In this document: positions 26,867 through 35,839 of the stretch, one piece after another
Layout of the letters: each line of letters begins with the position of its first letter
How positions within the stretch are numbered: position 1 is the stretch's first letter
Assembly: GCF_000338295.1 (NCBI RefSeq)
Contig: NZ_ANMO01000142.1
Location: 1-39,009, forward strand
Direction of reading: 5' to 3'
DNA: 39,009 nt
From: Rhodopirellula europaea 6C
GTDB taxonomy: Bacteria; Planctomycetota; Planctomycetia; Pirellulales; Pirellulaceae
Notes under the pieces: generated by a model
The model's database searches: none
Told to the model about the DNA's origin: nothing
Seen by the model: the letters and a program-made list of their open reading frames with translations, nothing else
Translations under genes and position numbers: made by a program

Positions 26867-27829
26867 TCACGCAAAGGCTTTGCCAACCAACCGTTCGTAA
26901 CCTTCTCGGTAGCGATCCGCGGTTTGATGTGCGATTGATTCCGGCAGAGGTGGCGGAGGGCTGTTGCGGTCCCAGTCCGATTCTTGCAGGTACTCGCGAA
27001 CAAACTGCTTGTCGAAGGACCGTTGAGAGTGTCCCGGTTCGTATTCGTCTGCTGCCCAAAAACGAGAACTGTCGGGAGTTAGCACTTCATCAATCAACAT
27101 CAGCTCACCATCGACGACGCCAAACTCAAATTTGGTGTCCGCGATCAACAAGCCACGTTCAGCCGCGATCTTGGACGCGTCTTGGTAGATTGCCAAACTC
27201 ATTCGTCGCAGTTGGCTGGACTGTTCTTCGCCGAGCGATTGACTCATGACTTCGTACGAGACGTTTTCGTCATGCCCTTCGTCGGCCTTGGTTGCCGGAG
27301 TGAAAATCGCTTCGCTGAGTTGGTCGCATTGCTTCAGCCCCGCTGGCAAAGAAACGCCGCAGACTTCACCTGTAGCTTGGTATTCTTTCCAACCGCTGCC
27401 TTCGAGGTAACCTCGAACGACGCATTCGAAAGGAACGACCGATGCCTTCCGAGTCACCATCACGCGACCTTCGAGCGGCTTGGGATCAACGACGGCGGCG
27501 ACGTCTTCTGGGACGTTGGTGCTGATCAAGTGATGCGAAATCGATTGAGGTTCACCAGAGTTGTCGGTGCTAGCGGAGCCAATGTTTTGGCCGATTCGCC
27601 CCGCATCCATTTGCTCGAACCAAAACCGGCTCATCGCGGTCAGCAAGCGTCCCTTGTCGGGAATGCCGGTGGGCAAGATGTAGTCGAACGCGCTGATCCG
27701 ATCGCTGCTGACAATCAGCAGTCGGTCGCCCAGATCGTACACATCACGGACTTTGCCTTGGCGGCGTGGAAACGGCAGTTGGGTGCTCAGCAAAGCGCCC
27801 GCGGCATCGGATTGATAGGTGTCATTCAT
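26867..27829 (-). CDS. purC: PurC, SAICAR synthetase
   Basis: A 320-residue phosphoribosylaminoimidazole-succinocarboxamide synthase, step 8 of de novo purine synthesis (CAIR + Asp + ATP to SAICAR). Characteristic segments: QGKVRDVYDLGDRLLIVSSDRISAFDYIL near the N-terminus, VPFECVVRGYLEGSGWKEY (about 135-155), LIADTKFEFGV and LIDEVLTPDSSRFW. It is the longer type found in eukaryotes and some bacteria rather than the ~240-residue form. ATG at 27829; the upstream TTG at 27865 is less likely. infC lies 212 bp upstream in the same direction. No other pur gene is in the window. Confidence 0.96.
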   Translation of the reverse strand: MNDTYQSDAAGALLSTQLPFPRRQGKVRDVYDLGDRLLIVSSDRISAFDYILPTGIPDKGRLLTAMSRFWFEQMDAGRIGQNIGSASTDNSGEPQSISHHLISTNVPEDVAAVVDPKPLEGRVMVTRKASVVPFECVVRGYLEGSGWKEYQATGEVCGVSLPAGLKQCDQLSEAIFTPATKADEGHDENVSYEVMSQSLGEEQSSQLRRMSLAIYQDASKIAAERGLLIADTKFEFGVVDGELMLIDEVLTPDSSRFWAADEYEPGHSQRSFDKQFVREYLQESDWDRNSPPPPLPESIAHQTADRYREGYERLVGKAFA

Positions 27830-28041
27830 GCCGCAAATGGTCGCACACCGACCGGGTGCCGACAAGCATCACCCACTGCAGCTTCGCTTTCGGGTTCCAT
27901 CCGTCGCGGAAGTCGCCAAGACTTTCGGCAAGTCCAAACGTGCTTCCTGGGACCGCGCCAGCACCAGCCAACGCCGAACAGAATCGGCGTGGTGAAACGA
28001 AGAAAGGGACCAACGCCCGGAACTGTGATCTACGCCCGAAA

Positions 28042-28572
28042 TTACTTCGGTGCGATCATGCAGATCATTCGTCGACCGTGCTGCTGGGGCTTGGTTTCGA
28101 CCTTGCCCACTTCGCTCAGGATCTCGATGACCTGTTCCATCACTTTGCGGCCCTCTTCGATGTGGGCCATTTCACGACCACGGAACAGCACGCTGACTTG
28201 GACCTTGTCTTTGTGTTCCAAGAACTTTTCAGCTTGGCGAACCTTGGTGCGAATATCTTCGTCACCGGTTTTGGGCCGCAAGCGGATTTCTTTGGTCTTG
28301 GTGTGAGACGAACCGCTGTTCTTTTTCTTGTTTTTGTCGTACTTGAATTTGCCGTAATCCATGATTCGGCAAACCGGCGGACGCTCTCCAGGGGCCACTT
28401 CGACCAAATCCAACCCTGCATCGCGAGCACGCTCGAGAGCCTGTTCGGTTGGGATGATTCCGAGTTGTTCCCCCTCCTCGCTGACAACACGCACAGGCGT
28501 GATGCGGATTTGGGCGTTGATGCGAGTTGAATCGCGATTTTCCGGTTGTACGTTTCTGCGTGCCAATGCCAC
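28042..28572 (-). CDS. infC: Translation initiation factor IF-3
   Basis: A 176-residue IF-3, which keeps the 30S subunit free and checks the start codon. The N-domain has the [13 protein letters not shown] opening and the [18 protein letters not shown] segment, followed by [15 protein letters not shown]; the C-domain has [14 protein letters not shown] and LFRGREMAH. The annotated frame begins with GTG at 28572, with GGAG 12 bases upstream. An in-frame ATT lies three codons further upstream, directly after a stop, but is too close to the GGAG. infC is known for rare start codons, so the start deserves checking. rpmI and rplT, usually next to infC, are not here. Confidence 0.95.
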
Positions 28573-28700
28573 TAAAGCAATCTACTCCGGCCGGGGGGCG
28601 TTCCGGCGCAAGTGGAAATCAAATCGATGGAAACGAATGTGTTGCCATCGCAGCGGGTGGACGCGTCGTCCAGTCAAAATCCGCTTCCTAAACAATAGGA

Positions 28701-28715
28701 TAGTCAGCCTGACTA
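28701..28715. promoter_or_regulatory. 15-bp perfect palindrome, possible operator
   Basis: TAGTCAG-C-CTGACTA is a perfect inverted repeat with one central base, located about 130 bp upstream of the infC start on the minus strand. The form suits a dimeric DNA-binding protein. No known operator is recognised, and a palindrome of this size can occur by chance in a region like this. Confidence 0.3.
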
Positions 28716-29069
28716 GTGGGGGAGGAATTCGTGAAATTCGTTCCAACCGCGTCAACCCCAATTTCTTGAAGTATCCAGGGGTGGGTCCGCAGCCGTCAAC
28801 AGCGAATTGGTGAATTCTTTGCGTTTTCGCGGATCTGTGAGTGATTTCAACGTATTTCGCGGGCTTCCAGGGTCCGGGAACAGTCCGCGAGCTGGCGATA
28901 CGGCGGGGATTGAAAAATGCGTGATCGGGGTGGCTTGACGAACCGTCAGGGTCATCGCAAACTGTGCGACCGCTTAGGAAACGCAGGCACTGGATCTTGT
29001 CCCCCAGCCAACCGATTTCCTATCAAAGCACCCGCGAATGAAGCGGGAACCCTCGGGTCGAAGCCTGGA

Positions 29070-29075
29070 TATGAT
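29070..29075 (+). promoter_or_regulatory. Probable -10 box of tRNA-Val
   Basis: TATGAT, one mismatch from TATAAT, ends 17 bases before the tRNA. Transcription would start near 29082, giving a short 5' leader. The sequence 17 bp further upstream is a poor -35 box. Confidence 0.45.
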
Positions 29076-29092
29076 CCAGATCAGACCCCGAC

Positions 29093-29166
29093 GGGCGATT
29101 AGCTCAGTTGGTTAGAGCGCCACGTTGACATCGTGGAGGTCACAGATTCGAGTTCTGTATCGCCCA
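29093..29166 (+). tRNA. tRNA-Val (anticodon GAC)
   Basis: A 74-base complete cloverleaf. The acceptor stem is GGGCGAT paired with ATCGCCC, discriminator A. The D-arm stem is GCTC/GAGC. The anticodon stem CCACG/CGTGG encloses the loop TTGACAT, anticodon GAC, which decodes GUC and GUU valine codons. A variable loop AGGTC and T-arm ACAGA-TTCGAGT-TCTGT follow. CCA is not encoded. A strong intrinsic terminator begins 6 bases downstream. Confidence 0.97.
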
Positions 29167-29611
29167 CTCCCAAAAACCCCGCAATGCCTAGTGTTTTGTG
29201 GGGTTTTTTCGTGTCCGCATCGGTTTCAGCGCCATCGTCGGTTTGGTCAGGAAGGGACAGAAACGGCATGTTTTGAACCTCTTGGACTGCATCAGGTGCA
29301 AGCAGTGGTGCAAGCTTTCGCGGCTCGGTTTCGTCGTCCGAATCCTCTGATTCGTTGGGAATAGCAGCCGAACGGAAAATCGAAAGCGTCTCCATCGCTT
29401 CGGCTTTTTCGAGCATCCACGCACTGACCAGGACTGTTCGGCGGTGTTTGCAATTGCGGCATGGATTTCTAACGCCGTCGCAAGACGCTGGAGGCGATTG
29501 ACGAATCAACCGGCTGCCACGATCGTTGATGTCCCTTCGGGGGTCGGGGTACCGCCAAGCATTCTCTGCGAGGGTAGCAGTGGCCTTGAGCATTTCATCG
29601 AGTAGATCCAT
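29099..29611 (-). CDS. Doubtful hypothetical ORF reading through the tRNA antisense
   Basis: An open frame of 170 codons from an ATG at 29611. I do not recognise the product. It has a short cysteine cluster, CDGVRNPCRNC (about 44-54), and an acidic stretch (NESEDSDDETE). Its last ~20 residues (ESVTSTMSTWRSNQLS) come entirely from the antisense strand of tRNA-Val, so the end of the frame cannot be a selected protein tail. It may be a real small gene that lost its own stop, a decayed remnant next to a tRNA, or chance. If it is not real, 29210-29641 is an empty spacer between the tRNA terminator and the glycan operon. Confidence 0.3.
   Translation of the reverse strand: MDLLDEMLKATATLAENAWRYPDPRRDINDRGSRLIRQSPPASCDGVRNPCRNCKHRRTVLVSAWMLEKAEAMETLSIFRSAAIPNESEDSDDETEPRKLAPLLAPDAVQEVQNMPFLSLPDQTDDGAETDADTKKPHKTLGIAGFLGVGDTELESVTSTMSTWRSNQLS
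29172..29209 (+). terminator. Intrinsic terminator after tRNA-Val
   Basis: The stem AAAAACCCCGCAA (29172-29184) pairs with the TTGTGGGGTTTTT side (29196-29208) and ends in a run of six T (29204-29209). It lies 6 bases after the tRNA discriminator base. Confidence 0.88.
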
Positions 29612-29641
29612 CTGTCCGCAAACTTTGCTTCATTCGCCCGG

Positions 29642-30619
29642 TCACTCCGTAAGCTCCGCGTATCTGTCCCAGTGATCCTGGAGCATGTCGACGTCCATTG
29701 CTTTTGATGACACCAGATAGCGGTAACGCGAAACGTATTTCTGTCCTGGGCTGATCTCGAACGGGCCTTCGACCATGGGGGCAAAGCAGAAATACGGTTT
29801 GTTCGGATGGATGCGAACGGGCTGGGGGGCACGGAAGTTTTTTGGGCTGCAGAAAACGGCAGCTGAAACGTCCTGACCATCGACTTTGCCACTAAAGGCG
29901 ACCCAGTTGGGGCGAGTGTGGTTGCCTTCCCAGCGGTCTTTTCCGTCACTTGTCAGATACTGCACATCGCCTGGATGAATACTGTGGTCTTCCTGCTCTC
30001 TCAGCCACTGGGAGTTACCGCGGATCGCCATTCCACCGTAGTGGTATTCCGCTAAACTCAGCGGCTTGTCGGCCACACCATGCTGAACGCTAACGATGTC
30101 AAAGAGAAAATATTCCGCCGGGGTTTGATGAACAGTGACGGTCCATAACTCGTGGAGTACGTCGATCCATTTGTCACCGTCTTTCACCATGAACGCGTGC
30201 TTCACGCTGAAGGCGACCTTCCGCTCTTCTCGGCTCAGGTTGACCACCTCGCGGAACTCGACTTTGCCGAGACCCTTTGCTTGGTTCCAAAAGTCGACAT
30301 TCATTCCGTCGAACTTGCTCTTCACCCAAGCAAAAAACAACGCATGCTGGTGAGCGTGATCCGCAGGGTAATCGCCAGTGAGTTCCTGACCCGTCGGAGT
30401 GTAGACCGGATGAATGTAGCCGCTACGCTTAAAGTACTCCGGAGTCCCTTCCGGAACTGGCTGCGCTTTCTTAATGTACTGGAGAACTGGTTTTCCGCGC
30501 AGCATGACGCGGATCGTATCATCCGTCTCGGTCAGCTTTAGGTCATCGCCAGCGGTTGCCTGCGTGGTAACACTGAATGAAGACAGCAGAAAGAACAGAG
30601 CGATTGATGTTTGCTTCAT
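29642..30619 (-). CDS. DUF6807 ('PmoA') family exported protein
   Basis: A 325-residue secreted protein of the DUF6807 family, often labelled 'methane oxygenase PmoA'; that label is misleading, because it has no relation in architecture to the membrane methane monooxygenase subunit. A signal peptide covers residues 1-23 (ATA-GD). A histidine-rich segment, DHAHQHALFFAWVK (about 88-101), and the paired EYHYGGMAIRG are typical. The protein looks like an all-beta fold. DUF6807 genes commonly lie with sulfatases, DUF1080 and Gfo/Idh genes in planctomycetes, so a role in carbohydrate breakdown is inferred. It is the last gene of the operon, 84 bp after a sulfatase. Confidence 0.82.
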   Translation of the reverse strand: MKQTSIALFFLLSSFSVTTQATAGDDLKLTETDDTIRVMLRGKPVLQYIKKAQPVPEGTPEYFKRSGYIHPVYTPTGQELTGDYPADHAHQHALFFAWVKSKFDGMNVDFWNQAKGLGKVEFREVVNLSREERKVAFSVKHAFMVKDGDKWIDVLHELWTVTVHQTPAEYFLFDIVSVQHGVADKPLSLAEYHYGGMAIRGNSQWLREQEDHSIHPGDVQYLTSDGKDRWEGNHTRPNWVAFSGKVDGQDVSAAVFCSPKNFRAPQPVRIHPNKPYFCFAPMVEGPFEISPGQKYVSRYRYLVSSKAMDVDMLQDHWDRYAELTE

Positions 30620-30703
30620 TGTGGTACGGTTTTCATTGTTGTCAAAACTTCAAAGGCTTCTTCTTTTTGGGTCCCGAACAGGCGGGAAATTGCGCACGTG
30701 TGG

Positions 30704-32257
30704 CTACCGTTCATCTTCTTCCAGTGGCCGACTTCCTTTGAAGGCTCCCCAGTTTTTTCGCTTTCGGTAGTCTTTGTCCTGCTCATAAACCTTCAGGTCA
30801 GCACCAGGGTTCAGCTTGGGGATTCTGGCTCCGACCTTTTCAAAGTAGGTCATCATATCAGTGTAGAGCTTCTGGTGTTTGTCCGGATGCCGCGCGGCGA
30901 TATTGGTCACCTCGCCCATGTCGGTGGACAAGTCAAACAGCATCGGAATTTCAGGGCGATCGTAGAAATGAAGCACTTTGAGATCGCCGGACACGACGGC
31001 GGAGTGCGGCATGCTCGATCGGTAGTGCGGGTAGTGGAAATAGAGATTCCGCTTGAGGAAGGCTTCCGTCGGCGACTGCCCTTCCATGTAGGAAGCGAGA
31101 CTTACGCCGTCGATGTTCTTCAGTGCGGTCGGATCACCGCCGGCCCAGTCGACGAATGTCGGCAGGAAATCGTAGTTGACGACATTGCCCGTGAAGACAG
31201 AACCTGCCTTGATGCCGGGACCTCGGACGATCATCGGGACGCGGATGCCACCCTGCCAGACCCACCACTTGGCGGCATGGTGTGGCTGAGTCTGCCCCTC
31301 CGTCAACTGAAGTTCTTTGTGTCGGTAGCCGTTGTCCGACACGAGTGCGACATACGTGTTGTCTTCGATTCCCAGCTCACTTATGCGCTGGAGCACGGCT
31401 CCGATGCGTCCGTCGAGATCGTCGCCCATGCCCAGCCAGATGGCTGGATCTTCCTTGCGTTTTACGGTTTCGGCTGTCTTCCCGATCTTCTGGTAGTAAG
31501 CCTGCACGAGAGGGTGTCGCGTGTATTTCTCGCGTGTTGCCGGCAGACACTCACGACCTTCGTGCATCGCATAGTGGGAGATCTGCAGATAGAACGGCTG
31601 GCCGGCTTGTGCCTGCTCGGTCATGAAACCGAGCGCTTTCTCAGTGACGCTGAACATCAGCTTGGGATCAGTCAGGTCGTCGGGCAGGCGTTGGTTTGCG
31701 CCAGCGGGCAGCGTATTGCCTGGCTTGTTGCTGGTGTCACCGTCGTGCAGCACGTACCCCTCGTCGCCGGGATCGCCTCGCATGTGCCACTTACCAATGT
31801 GGGCGCTGACATAACCGAGCGGCTTCAAGGCTTCGGGGATTGTCACCGCGTCCGCGTCAATCGTCATGTCCGAGACGCAAGGAATCACCGGAAAGTCGGG
31901 GTAGCCCTTTTCGTCGTAGTAGTCCTGTCCGCGATCGTTCATGAACACGGTGAAGCCGTTCCGCGGCGAGGATTGTCCGGTCTGCACGCAGACTCGCGAC
32001 GGAGAACACTGCGGCGAAGCATACGCGCCGGTGAACTTCATACCCTCACGAGCCAGCTGCTCGACATTCGGCATCTGCAAGACCGGCATACGCGAGTTGT
32101 CCATGCCGTCGCGCATCGGAATTGGCGTACCGTTCCACGCCCAATCGTCGATGAAAAGGAGCACAATGTTTGGCTTCTCTGCGGCAACACAGTTGCCGGC
32201 CAACAACCATCCAACGCATAAGAGCAAAACTGCTGGGGTGATTCTGGTACTACTCAT
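30704..32257 (-). CDS. Sulfatase, FGly type (arylsulfatase A-like)
   Basis: A 517-residue exported sulfatase that should remove sulfate esters from a glycan. A signal peptide ends near residue 26 (VAA-EK). Metal-binding Asp residues lie in [10 protein letters not shown] (37-38). The formylglycine motif is CSPSR at 84-88; Cys84 must be oxidised to FGly by a sulfatase-modifying enzyme encoded elsewhere. Further metal-site sequence is [11 protein letters not shown], and [13 protein letters not shown] is also family-typical. ATG at 32257 with AGGAAG six bases upstream; the open frame reaches 32413. The active site matches S1-family sulfatases; the sulfate position attacked cannot be read. Confidence 0.93.
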   Translation of the reverse strand: MSSTRITPAVLLLCVGWLLAGNCVAAEKPNIVLLFIDDWAWNGTPIPMRDGMDNSRMPVLQMPNVEQLAREGMKFTGAYASPQCSPSRVCVQTGQSSPRNGFTVFMNDRGQDYYDEKGYPDFPVIPCVSDMTIDADAVTIPEALKPLGYVSAHIGKWHMRGDPGDEGYVLHDGDTSNKPGNTLPAGANQRLPDDLTDPKLMFSVTEKALGFMTEQAQAGQPFYLQISHYAMHEGRECLPATREKYTRHPLVQAYYQKIGKTAETVKRKEDPAIWLGMGDDLDGRIGAVLQRISELGIEDNTYVALVSDNGYRHKELQLTEGQTQPHHAAKWWVWQGGIRVPMIVRGPGIKAGSVFTGNVVNYDFLPTFVDWAGGDPTALKNIDGVSLASYMEGQSPTEAFLKRNLYFHYPHYRSSMPHSAVVSGDLKVLHFYDRPEIPMLFDLSTDMGEVTNIAARHPDKHQKLYTDMMTYFEKVGARIPKLNPGADLKVYEQDKDYRKRKNWGAFKGSRPLEEDER

Positions 32258-32336
32258 TGCGGCTTCCTGACTGGTGCTGTGTGCAAGGCTATTTTCATGG
32301 TTGGTGATATTCACTCGTTTGGATTGTCGCTCGCGA

Positions 32337-33038
32337 TTATTTCTTCTCGATCCGACGGACGCGAATCGACCGAAACGAAACGTGGCGTGCTGTCTCCGGT
32401 GACTTCTTGACACCGTGTACCTGCACTGCGATCACACCCGAGGGATACTTCGCGTAGGCTTCGGAATCAGTGACATCCCCCACCTGTTTGCCATTGATCC
32501 ATGTTTGAATTCGCGGCCCTTTGGCCAAGACTCGAAGTGTGTTCCAGTGGCCGTTCACCATCGCTTCATTGCGAATCAGTTCTTCTTTCGGCGTTATCCA
32601 TGCGCCGTTTCCCTGGTTGAAAATGTAGCCACTGCGCCCGGGAGATTTCCCAATATCCACCTGTGGTCCGTGCATGGATGCACGAACTTTTCCGTTATCG
32701 CCCGTTCGCGTCAGTTGAGTCCGAATTTGAATGCCTGAATTAAGGTCCGTGTCGTGGAGTTTGACTTCCAATTCGAGTTCAAAGTCGCCGTACGATTCAA
32801 CGGTGTGCAAGAACTGAGTCTGGCTGGAGCTGGTGCCAACAATGACTCCGTCGGACAACGCGAATTGTGTGTTGTCACGTGATGGTTTCCAACCTTCGAG
32901 GCTCTTGCCATCGAACAAGGTCACCCAATCACCAGCGAACGCGGAGCCACTGCAGAACGAGCTCACAAGAAGTACGAGGATGGAGATATGGCGTAGCGTC
33001 GTTGAACGAACAGAACGCCCCAGTAAATCTGCAGTCAT
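32337..33038 (-). CDS. DUF1080 exported protein (3-keto-glycoside hydrolase-like)
   Basis: A 233-residue secreted DUF1080 protein with a concanavalin-like beta-sandwich pattern. A signal peptide ends near residue 35 (AFA-GD). The opening [16 protein letters not shown] and the later [45 protein letters not shown] and GVIAVQVHG are diagnostic. Members of DUF1080 (now named 3-keto-disaccharide hydrolase) cleave glycosides after oxidation at C3. The ATG at 33038 has AGGA about 8 bases upstream. It lies 14 bp after a Gfo/Idh oxidoreductase, the class of enzyme that makes 3-keto sugars; that functional link is my inference. Confidence 0.9.
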   Translation of the reverse strand: MTADLLGRSVRSTTLRHISILVLLVSSFCSGSAFAGDWVTLFDGKSLEGWKPSRDNTQFALSDGVIVGTSSSQTQFLHTVESYGDFELELEVKLHDTDLNSGIQIRTQLTRTGDNGKVRASMHGPQVDIGKSPGRSGYIFNQGNGAWITPKEELIRNEAMVNGHWNTLRVLAKGPRIQTWINGKQVGDVTDSEAYAKYPSGVIAVQVHGVKKSPETARHVSFRSIRVRRIEKK

Positions 33039-33052
33039 TTGAATTCCTGTTG

Positions 33053-34327
33053 TTAAACACTAGGGAGAGAAAATTCAGGACGTCGTTCCTTGGTCAACAT
33101 TGCATTGGCTGCCTTATCGCCGATGATCTGCTCGTTGTCCGCGTCCCAATTGATCGTGCGACCGGTAATCCGACAGATATTGATCAGGTGCGCGACGCTG
33201 CTAATCAGATGGCCGACTTCCACCGGTGCATTGGGCTGTTCACGGGTTTCGATGCAGTCCAGCCAGTTTGTGACGTGCGATTCCGTTTGTGACCCGGTGA
33301 ATGGAGCGAGTAAGTCCTTCGGATTGCACGCGAAGCGTCCTCGATTGATTTCGAGTTTGCCCTGCTGGCCGATGAATATGCCGCCGAACGCGGGACCATC
33401 CGTACTTTCCAGCCGAATGACAGTGCCGTCGGGATAGTACAGTCGAACCCCACGATCCCAGTAACTCTTCGCTTCGGTGGTGGGTTCGATCCGCGTTGGC
33501 GCGACGTTCTCCCACCCCATGGCAAGGTGAACCATGTCCAGTGCGTGCGAACCACGATCGCAAATGGAGCCGCCTGTGAATGCGTCGTAACTCCGCCACC
33601 TACGATGAAGTCGTTCGTGATAGTCAAGCAGCTTCGCTTGGTCACAAAAATGATTCCAATCCATGCCTTCGGGAATGGATTGCTGCTCGAGACCAGTAGC
33701 AGGTTGAGAGCCCGAGTAATTCTTGACGAGGATCGTGTTGACGTTTCCGATTCCACCTTCGCGGACGAATTTGCAGGCATACTGATTGATCGGTGTGCTG
33801 CGTTGTTGCGTACCAACCTGCAGCACACGTTTGTGTTTTCGCACTGCTTCGACCAGGGCGCGGCCTTCCGGAATACTGAAGCTGAGTGGCTTTTCCGCGT
33901 AGATATCCAGGCCTCTGGCACAAGCGATGATTGCCGCACGTACGCGCACGTGATCGGGCGTTGCGATCATCACCGCGTCGAGCTCTTCAGAGTCGAGCAT
34001 CTGCTCGTAGTTCTGATACCGCTTCCAAGAATCACCGGCCCTTGGATCGTTTTTGTTGTCAGCCGCAAGGGCATCGATCTGCGGCAGGTAGCAATCGCAG
34101 ACGGCAACCAATTTGGCTCGATGGGATTCGCGACCCAAGGCACGCGTCAGCCATTTGGCTCGCCCTCCGGCGCCAATTAGTCCGACACGTAACTTGTCGC
34201 TGCCGGATGTTGACGGTGCGGCATAGATCATTGATGGCACCAGACCGGACGCAGCCAGCGTGGTGGTCGCGCCGATCGATTTCAACGCCGTTCGACGTGA
34301 AGGGTGATTATGGGGTGAAGGGTTCAT
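33053..34327 (-). CDS. Tat-exported Gfo/Idh/MocA oxidoreductase
   Basis: A 424-residue NAD(P)-dependent sugar oxidoreductase. A twin-arginine signal SRRTALK (10-16) followed by a hydrophobic stretch to about residue 37 predicts Tat export, so it is probably folded with its cofactor before leaving the cytoplasm. The Rossmann domain has [10 protein letters not shown] (48-57) and AVCDCY; the conserved AEKPLSF (EKP 145-147) supplies the catalytic Lys. The C-terminal domain has [20 protein letters not shown], carrying the family His. ATG at 34327 with AGGA upstream. It is placed between a sulfatase and DUF1080 genes. The substrate is unknown; sugar-C3 oxidation is a hypothesis. Confidence 0.92.
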   Translation of the reverse strand: MNPSPHNHPSRRTALKSIGATTTLAASGLVPSMIYAAPSTSGSDKLRVGLIGAGGRAKWLTRALGRESHRAKLVAVCDCYLPQIDALAADNKNDPRAGDSWKRYQNYEQMLDSEELDAVMIATPDHVRVRAAIIACARGLDIYAEKPLSFSIPEGRALVEAVRKHKRVLQVGTQQRSTPINQYACKFVREGGIGNVNTILVKNYSGSQPATGLEQQSIPEGMDWNHFCDQAKLLDYHERLHRRWRSYDAFTGGSICDRGSHALDMVHLAMGWENVAPTRIEPTTEAKSYWDRGVRLYYPDGTVIRLESTDGPAFGGIFIGQQGKLEINRGRFACNPKDLLAPFTGSQTESHVTNWLDCIETREQPNAPVEVGHLISSVAHLINICRITGRTINWDADNEQIIGDKAANAMLTKERRPEFSLPSV

Positions 34328-34375
34328 GCTTGATCCTGTTTGTTCAGCTTGTTTTCATGATGTGAAAGGACTGGA

Positions 34376-35839
34376 TTATTTCGCCTTCGCTCTTCGAGAC
34401 TCCCTGCGCTTCTTGGTCAGGGCGGAGGGAAGGGGGTGAGCGGCCTCGGCGAAACTAGGGACCAGGCCGCGAAGTTTCTTGATGGTGGCGGCGTAGTCCG
34501 GGTTGTCGATCTGGTTGGTCCATTCGTGAGGATCCTTGGTCGTGTCGTAGAATTCCTCTTCTTTCACCCCGTAGCGGGAGTAGCGTCCGAGTTCATGGCG
34601 GATGCTGATGTAGGCCAGGTCCGTTTTGGTTTTATCGCACAATCCGGTGATGGCGGTGCTTTCCCACGGAGTTTTCGGGTCTTTGAGCAGCGGAACTAAG
34701 GAGCGTCCATCGATGTACGCGGGCGGCGTGAGTCCGCAGAGTTCGGCAAGAGTCGGATAGATGTCCATCAGGGAAACGAAGCGTTCAGACACACCCCCGG
34801 CTTCGGTGAATCCCGGCGCGCGAAACATCAATAAGACGTGTGTTCCCTCCTCCCAAAGGGTTGTCTTTTGCCAGTGATGTTTTTCACCGAGGTGAAACCC
34901 GTGATCGGTGAGAAAGACCACAATGGTGTTGTCCTTATAGGGGCTCCCTTCGAGGGCATCGAGGACACGTCCTATCTGCGTGTCGACATAAGTGGTCGTC
35001 GCGAGGTAAGCCTGCACGGCCTCTTTATGTTTGCCAGCTTCAATGACCTTGTCGGCAAAGCTCCCAATCCCATCGCTCACCGCTTTGGCCAGCGGAGGAA
35101 GGTCATCCAGGTCACTCTCTTTCAACTCGGGCAGAACAATCTGCTCCAGAGGGTACATGTCAAAATACTTCTTCGGGACATACCAGGGCATGTGCGGATT
35201 AAACGTGCCGTAGGCCAGGAAGAATGGCTTGTCGTGTTGTTTCTCCAAGACCGCGATGGCCTTGTTGGCCCCGCCGGTGTCATTCATTTGCTCTTCAGTG
35301 AGATGGATTGTTCCCCAATCCTGTTCACCGCCACTGAGTCCTGCCAGAGGCGCGCCGGGAGGAGCCGGGTCCCTTTTGTGGCCGACTTTATCGTCCCAGT
35401 GTTCTTTCTGGTCCCAGCCGTGAGTGATTTTGCCGTACCCGAAGGTGTTGTAACCGTCGCTCTTGAACAGCCCGGCCAGCGACAGTACGTCATCCCGGTT
35501 CACCACCTCACTTTTGTTGATCGTCTGCGCGTTGTTGTAGATACCCGATTTCCAGGACGCTACGCCAGAAAAGAACGCGGTGCGAGAAGGCGAACAAACC
35601 GGCGCTGCGGTGTAGGCTCGCGTGAAGTTAACACCACTGGCGGCAAACTTTCGCAGATTGGGGGCAACGACTTTGCCCGCGTAGCGATCGGCATCATCCA
35701 GCAGCCAACTGTTCAAATCATCGGCAACCAGAAACAGCACGTTCATCGGCTTGTCCGGCTCAGCCGCATCGCAGGCCGAATGTGTGGAAAGCGACATGAT
35801 CGCGCTGGCGAAGATTGATAATACGAGCGTGAAACGCAT
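34376..35839 (-). CDS. Sulfatase, iduronate-2-sulfatase-like
   Basis: A 487-residue exported sulfatase. Signal peptide 1-25 (DAA-EP). Metal Asp pair in [12 protein letters not shown] (40-41). FGly motif CSPSR at 82-86 within [16 protein letters not shown]. The later [25 protein letters not shown] segment, with its HLGEKxxWxKxxLWE pattern, is typical of the iduronate-2-sulfatase and choline-sulfatase side of the family rather than classic arylsulfatases. That would fit a uronic-acid-containing glycan, but it is only a subfamily hint. The C-terminus is strongly basic ([12 protein letters not shown]). Its ATG follows directly on the TAA of the upstream sulfatase, with no bases between them. Confidence 0.92.
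   Translation of the reverse strand: MRFTLVLSIFASAIMSLSTHSACDAAEPDKPMNVLFLVADDLNSWLLDDADRYAGKVVAPNLRKFAASGVNFTRAYTAAPVCSPSRTAFFSGVASWKSGIYNNAQTINKSEVVNRDDVLSLAGLFKSDGYNTFGYGKITHGWDQKEHWDDKVGHKRDPAPPGAPLAGLSGGEQDWGTIHLTEEQMNDTGGANKAIAVLEKQHDKPFFLAYGTFNPHMPWYVPKKYFDMYPLEQIVLPELKESDLDDLPPLAKAVSDGIGSFADKVIEAGKHKEAVQAYLATTTYVDTQIGRVLDALEGSPYKDNTIVVFLTDHGFHLGEKHHWQKTTLWEEGTHVLLMFRAPGFTEAGGVSERFVSLMDIYPTLAELCGLTPPAYIDGRSLVPLLKDPKTPWESTAITGLCDKTKTDLAYISIRHELGRYSRYGVKEEEFYDTTKDPHEWTNQIDNPDYAATIKKLRGLVPSFAEAAHPLPSALTKKRRESRRAKAK

Larger units (their letters stand above)
28573..29092. other. Intergenic region between infC and tRNA-Val
   Basis: 520 bp with no gene that I can support. It should contain the infC promoter (minus) and the tRNA promoter (plus). 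It includes a perfect 15-bp palindrome at 28701-28715 and a small hairpin CCCGC (29031-29035) / GCGGG (29043-29047) just upstream of the tRNA. Confidence 0.5.

Noticed and set aside
29093-29166. Duplicated tRNA 3' end as an attachment site
   Set aside because: I looked for a second copy of the T-arm and acceptor sequence to the right of the tRNA and did not see one within the window.
30611-32221. A long plus-strand open frame (~536 codons)
   Set aside because: It lies fully antisense to the sulfatase gene with an intact active-site motif and shows no family pattern; it is a shadow of codon bias.
34838-35818. A ~326-codon plus-strand open frame
   Set aside because: Antisense to the iduronate-2-sulfatase-like gene, without recognisable motifs.
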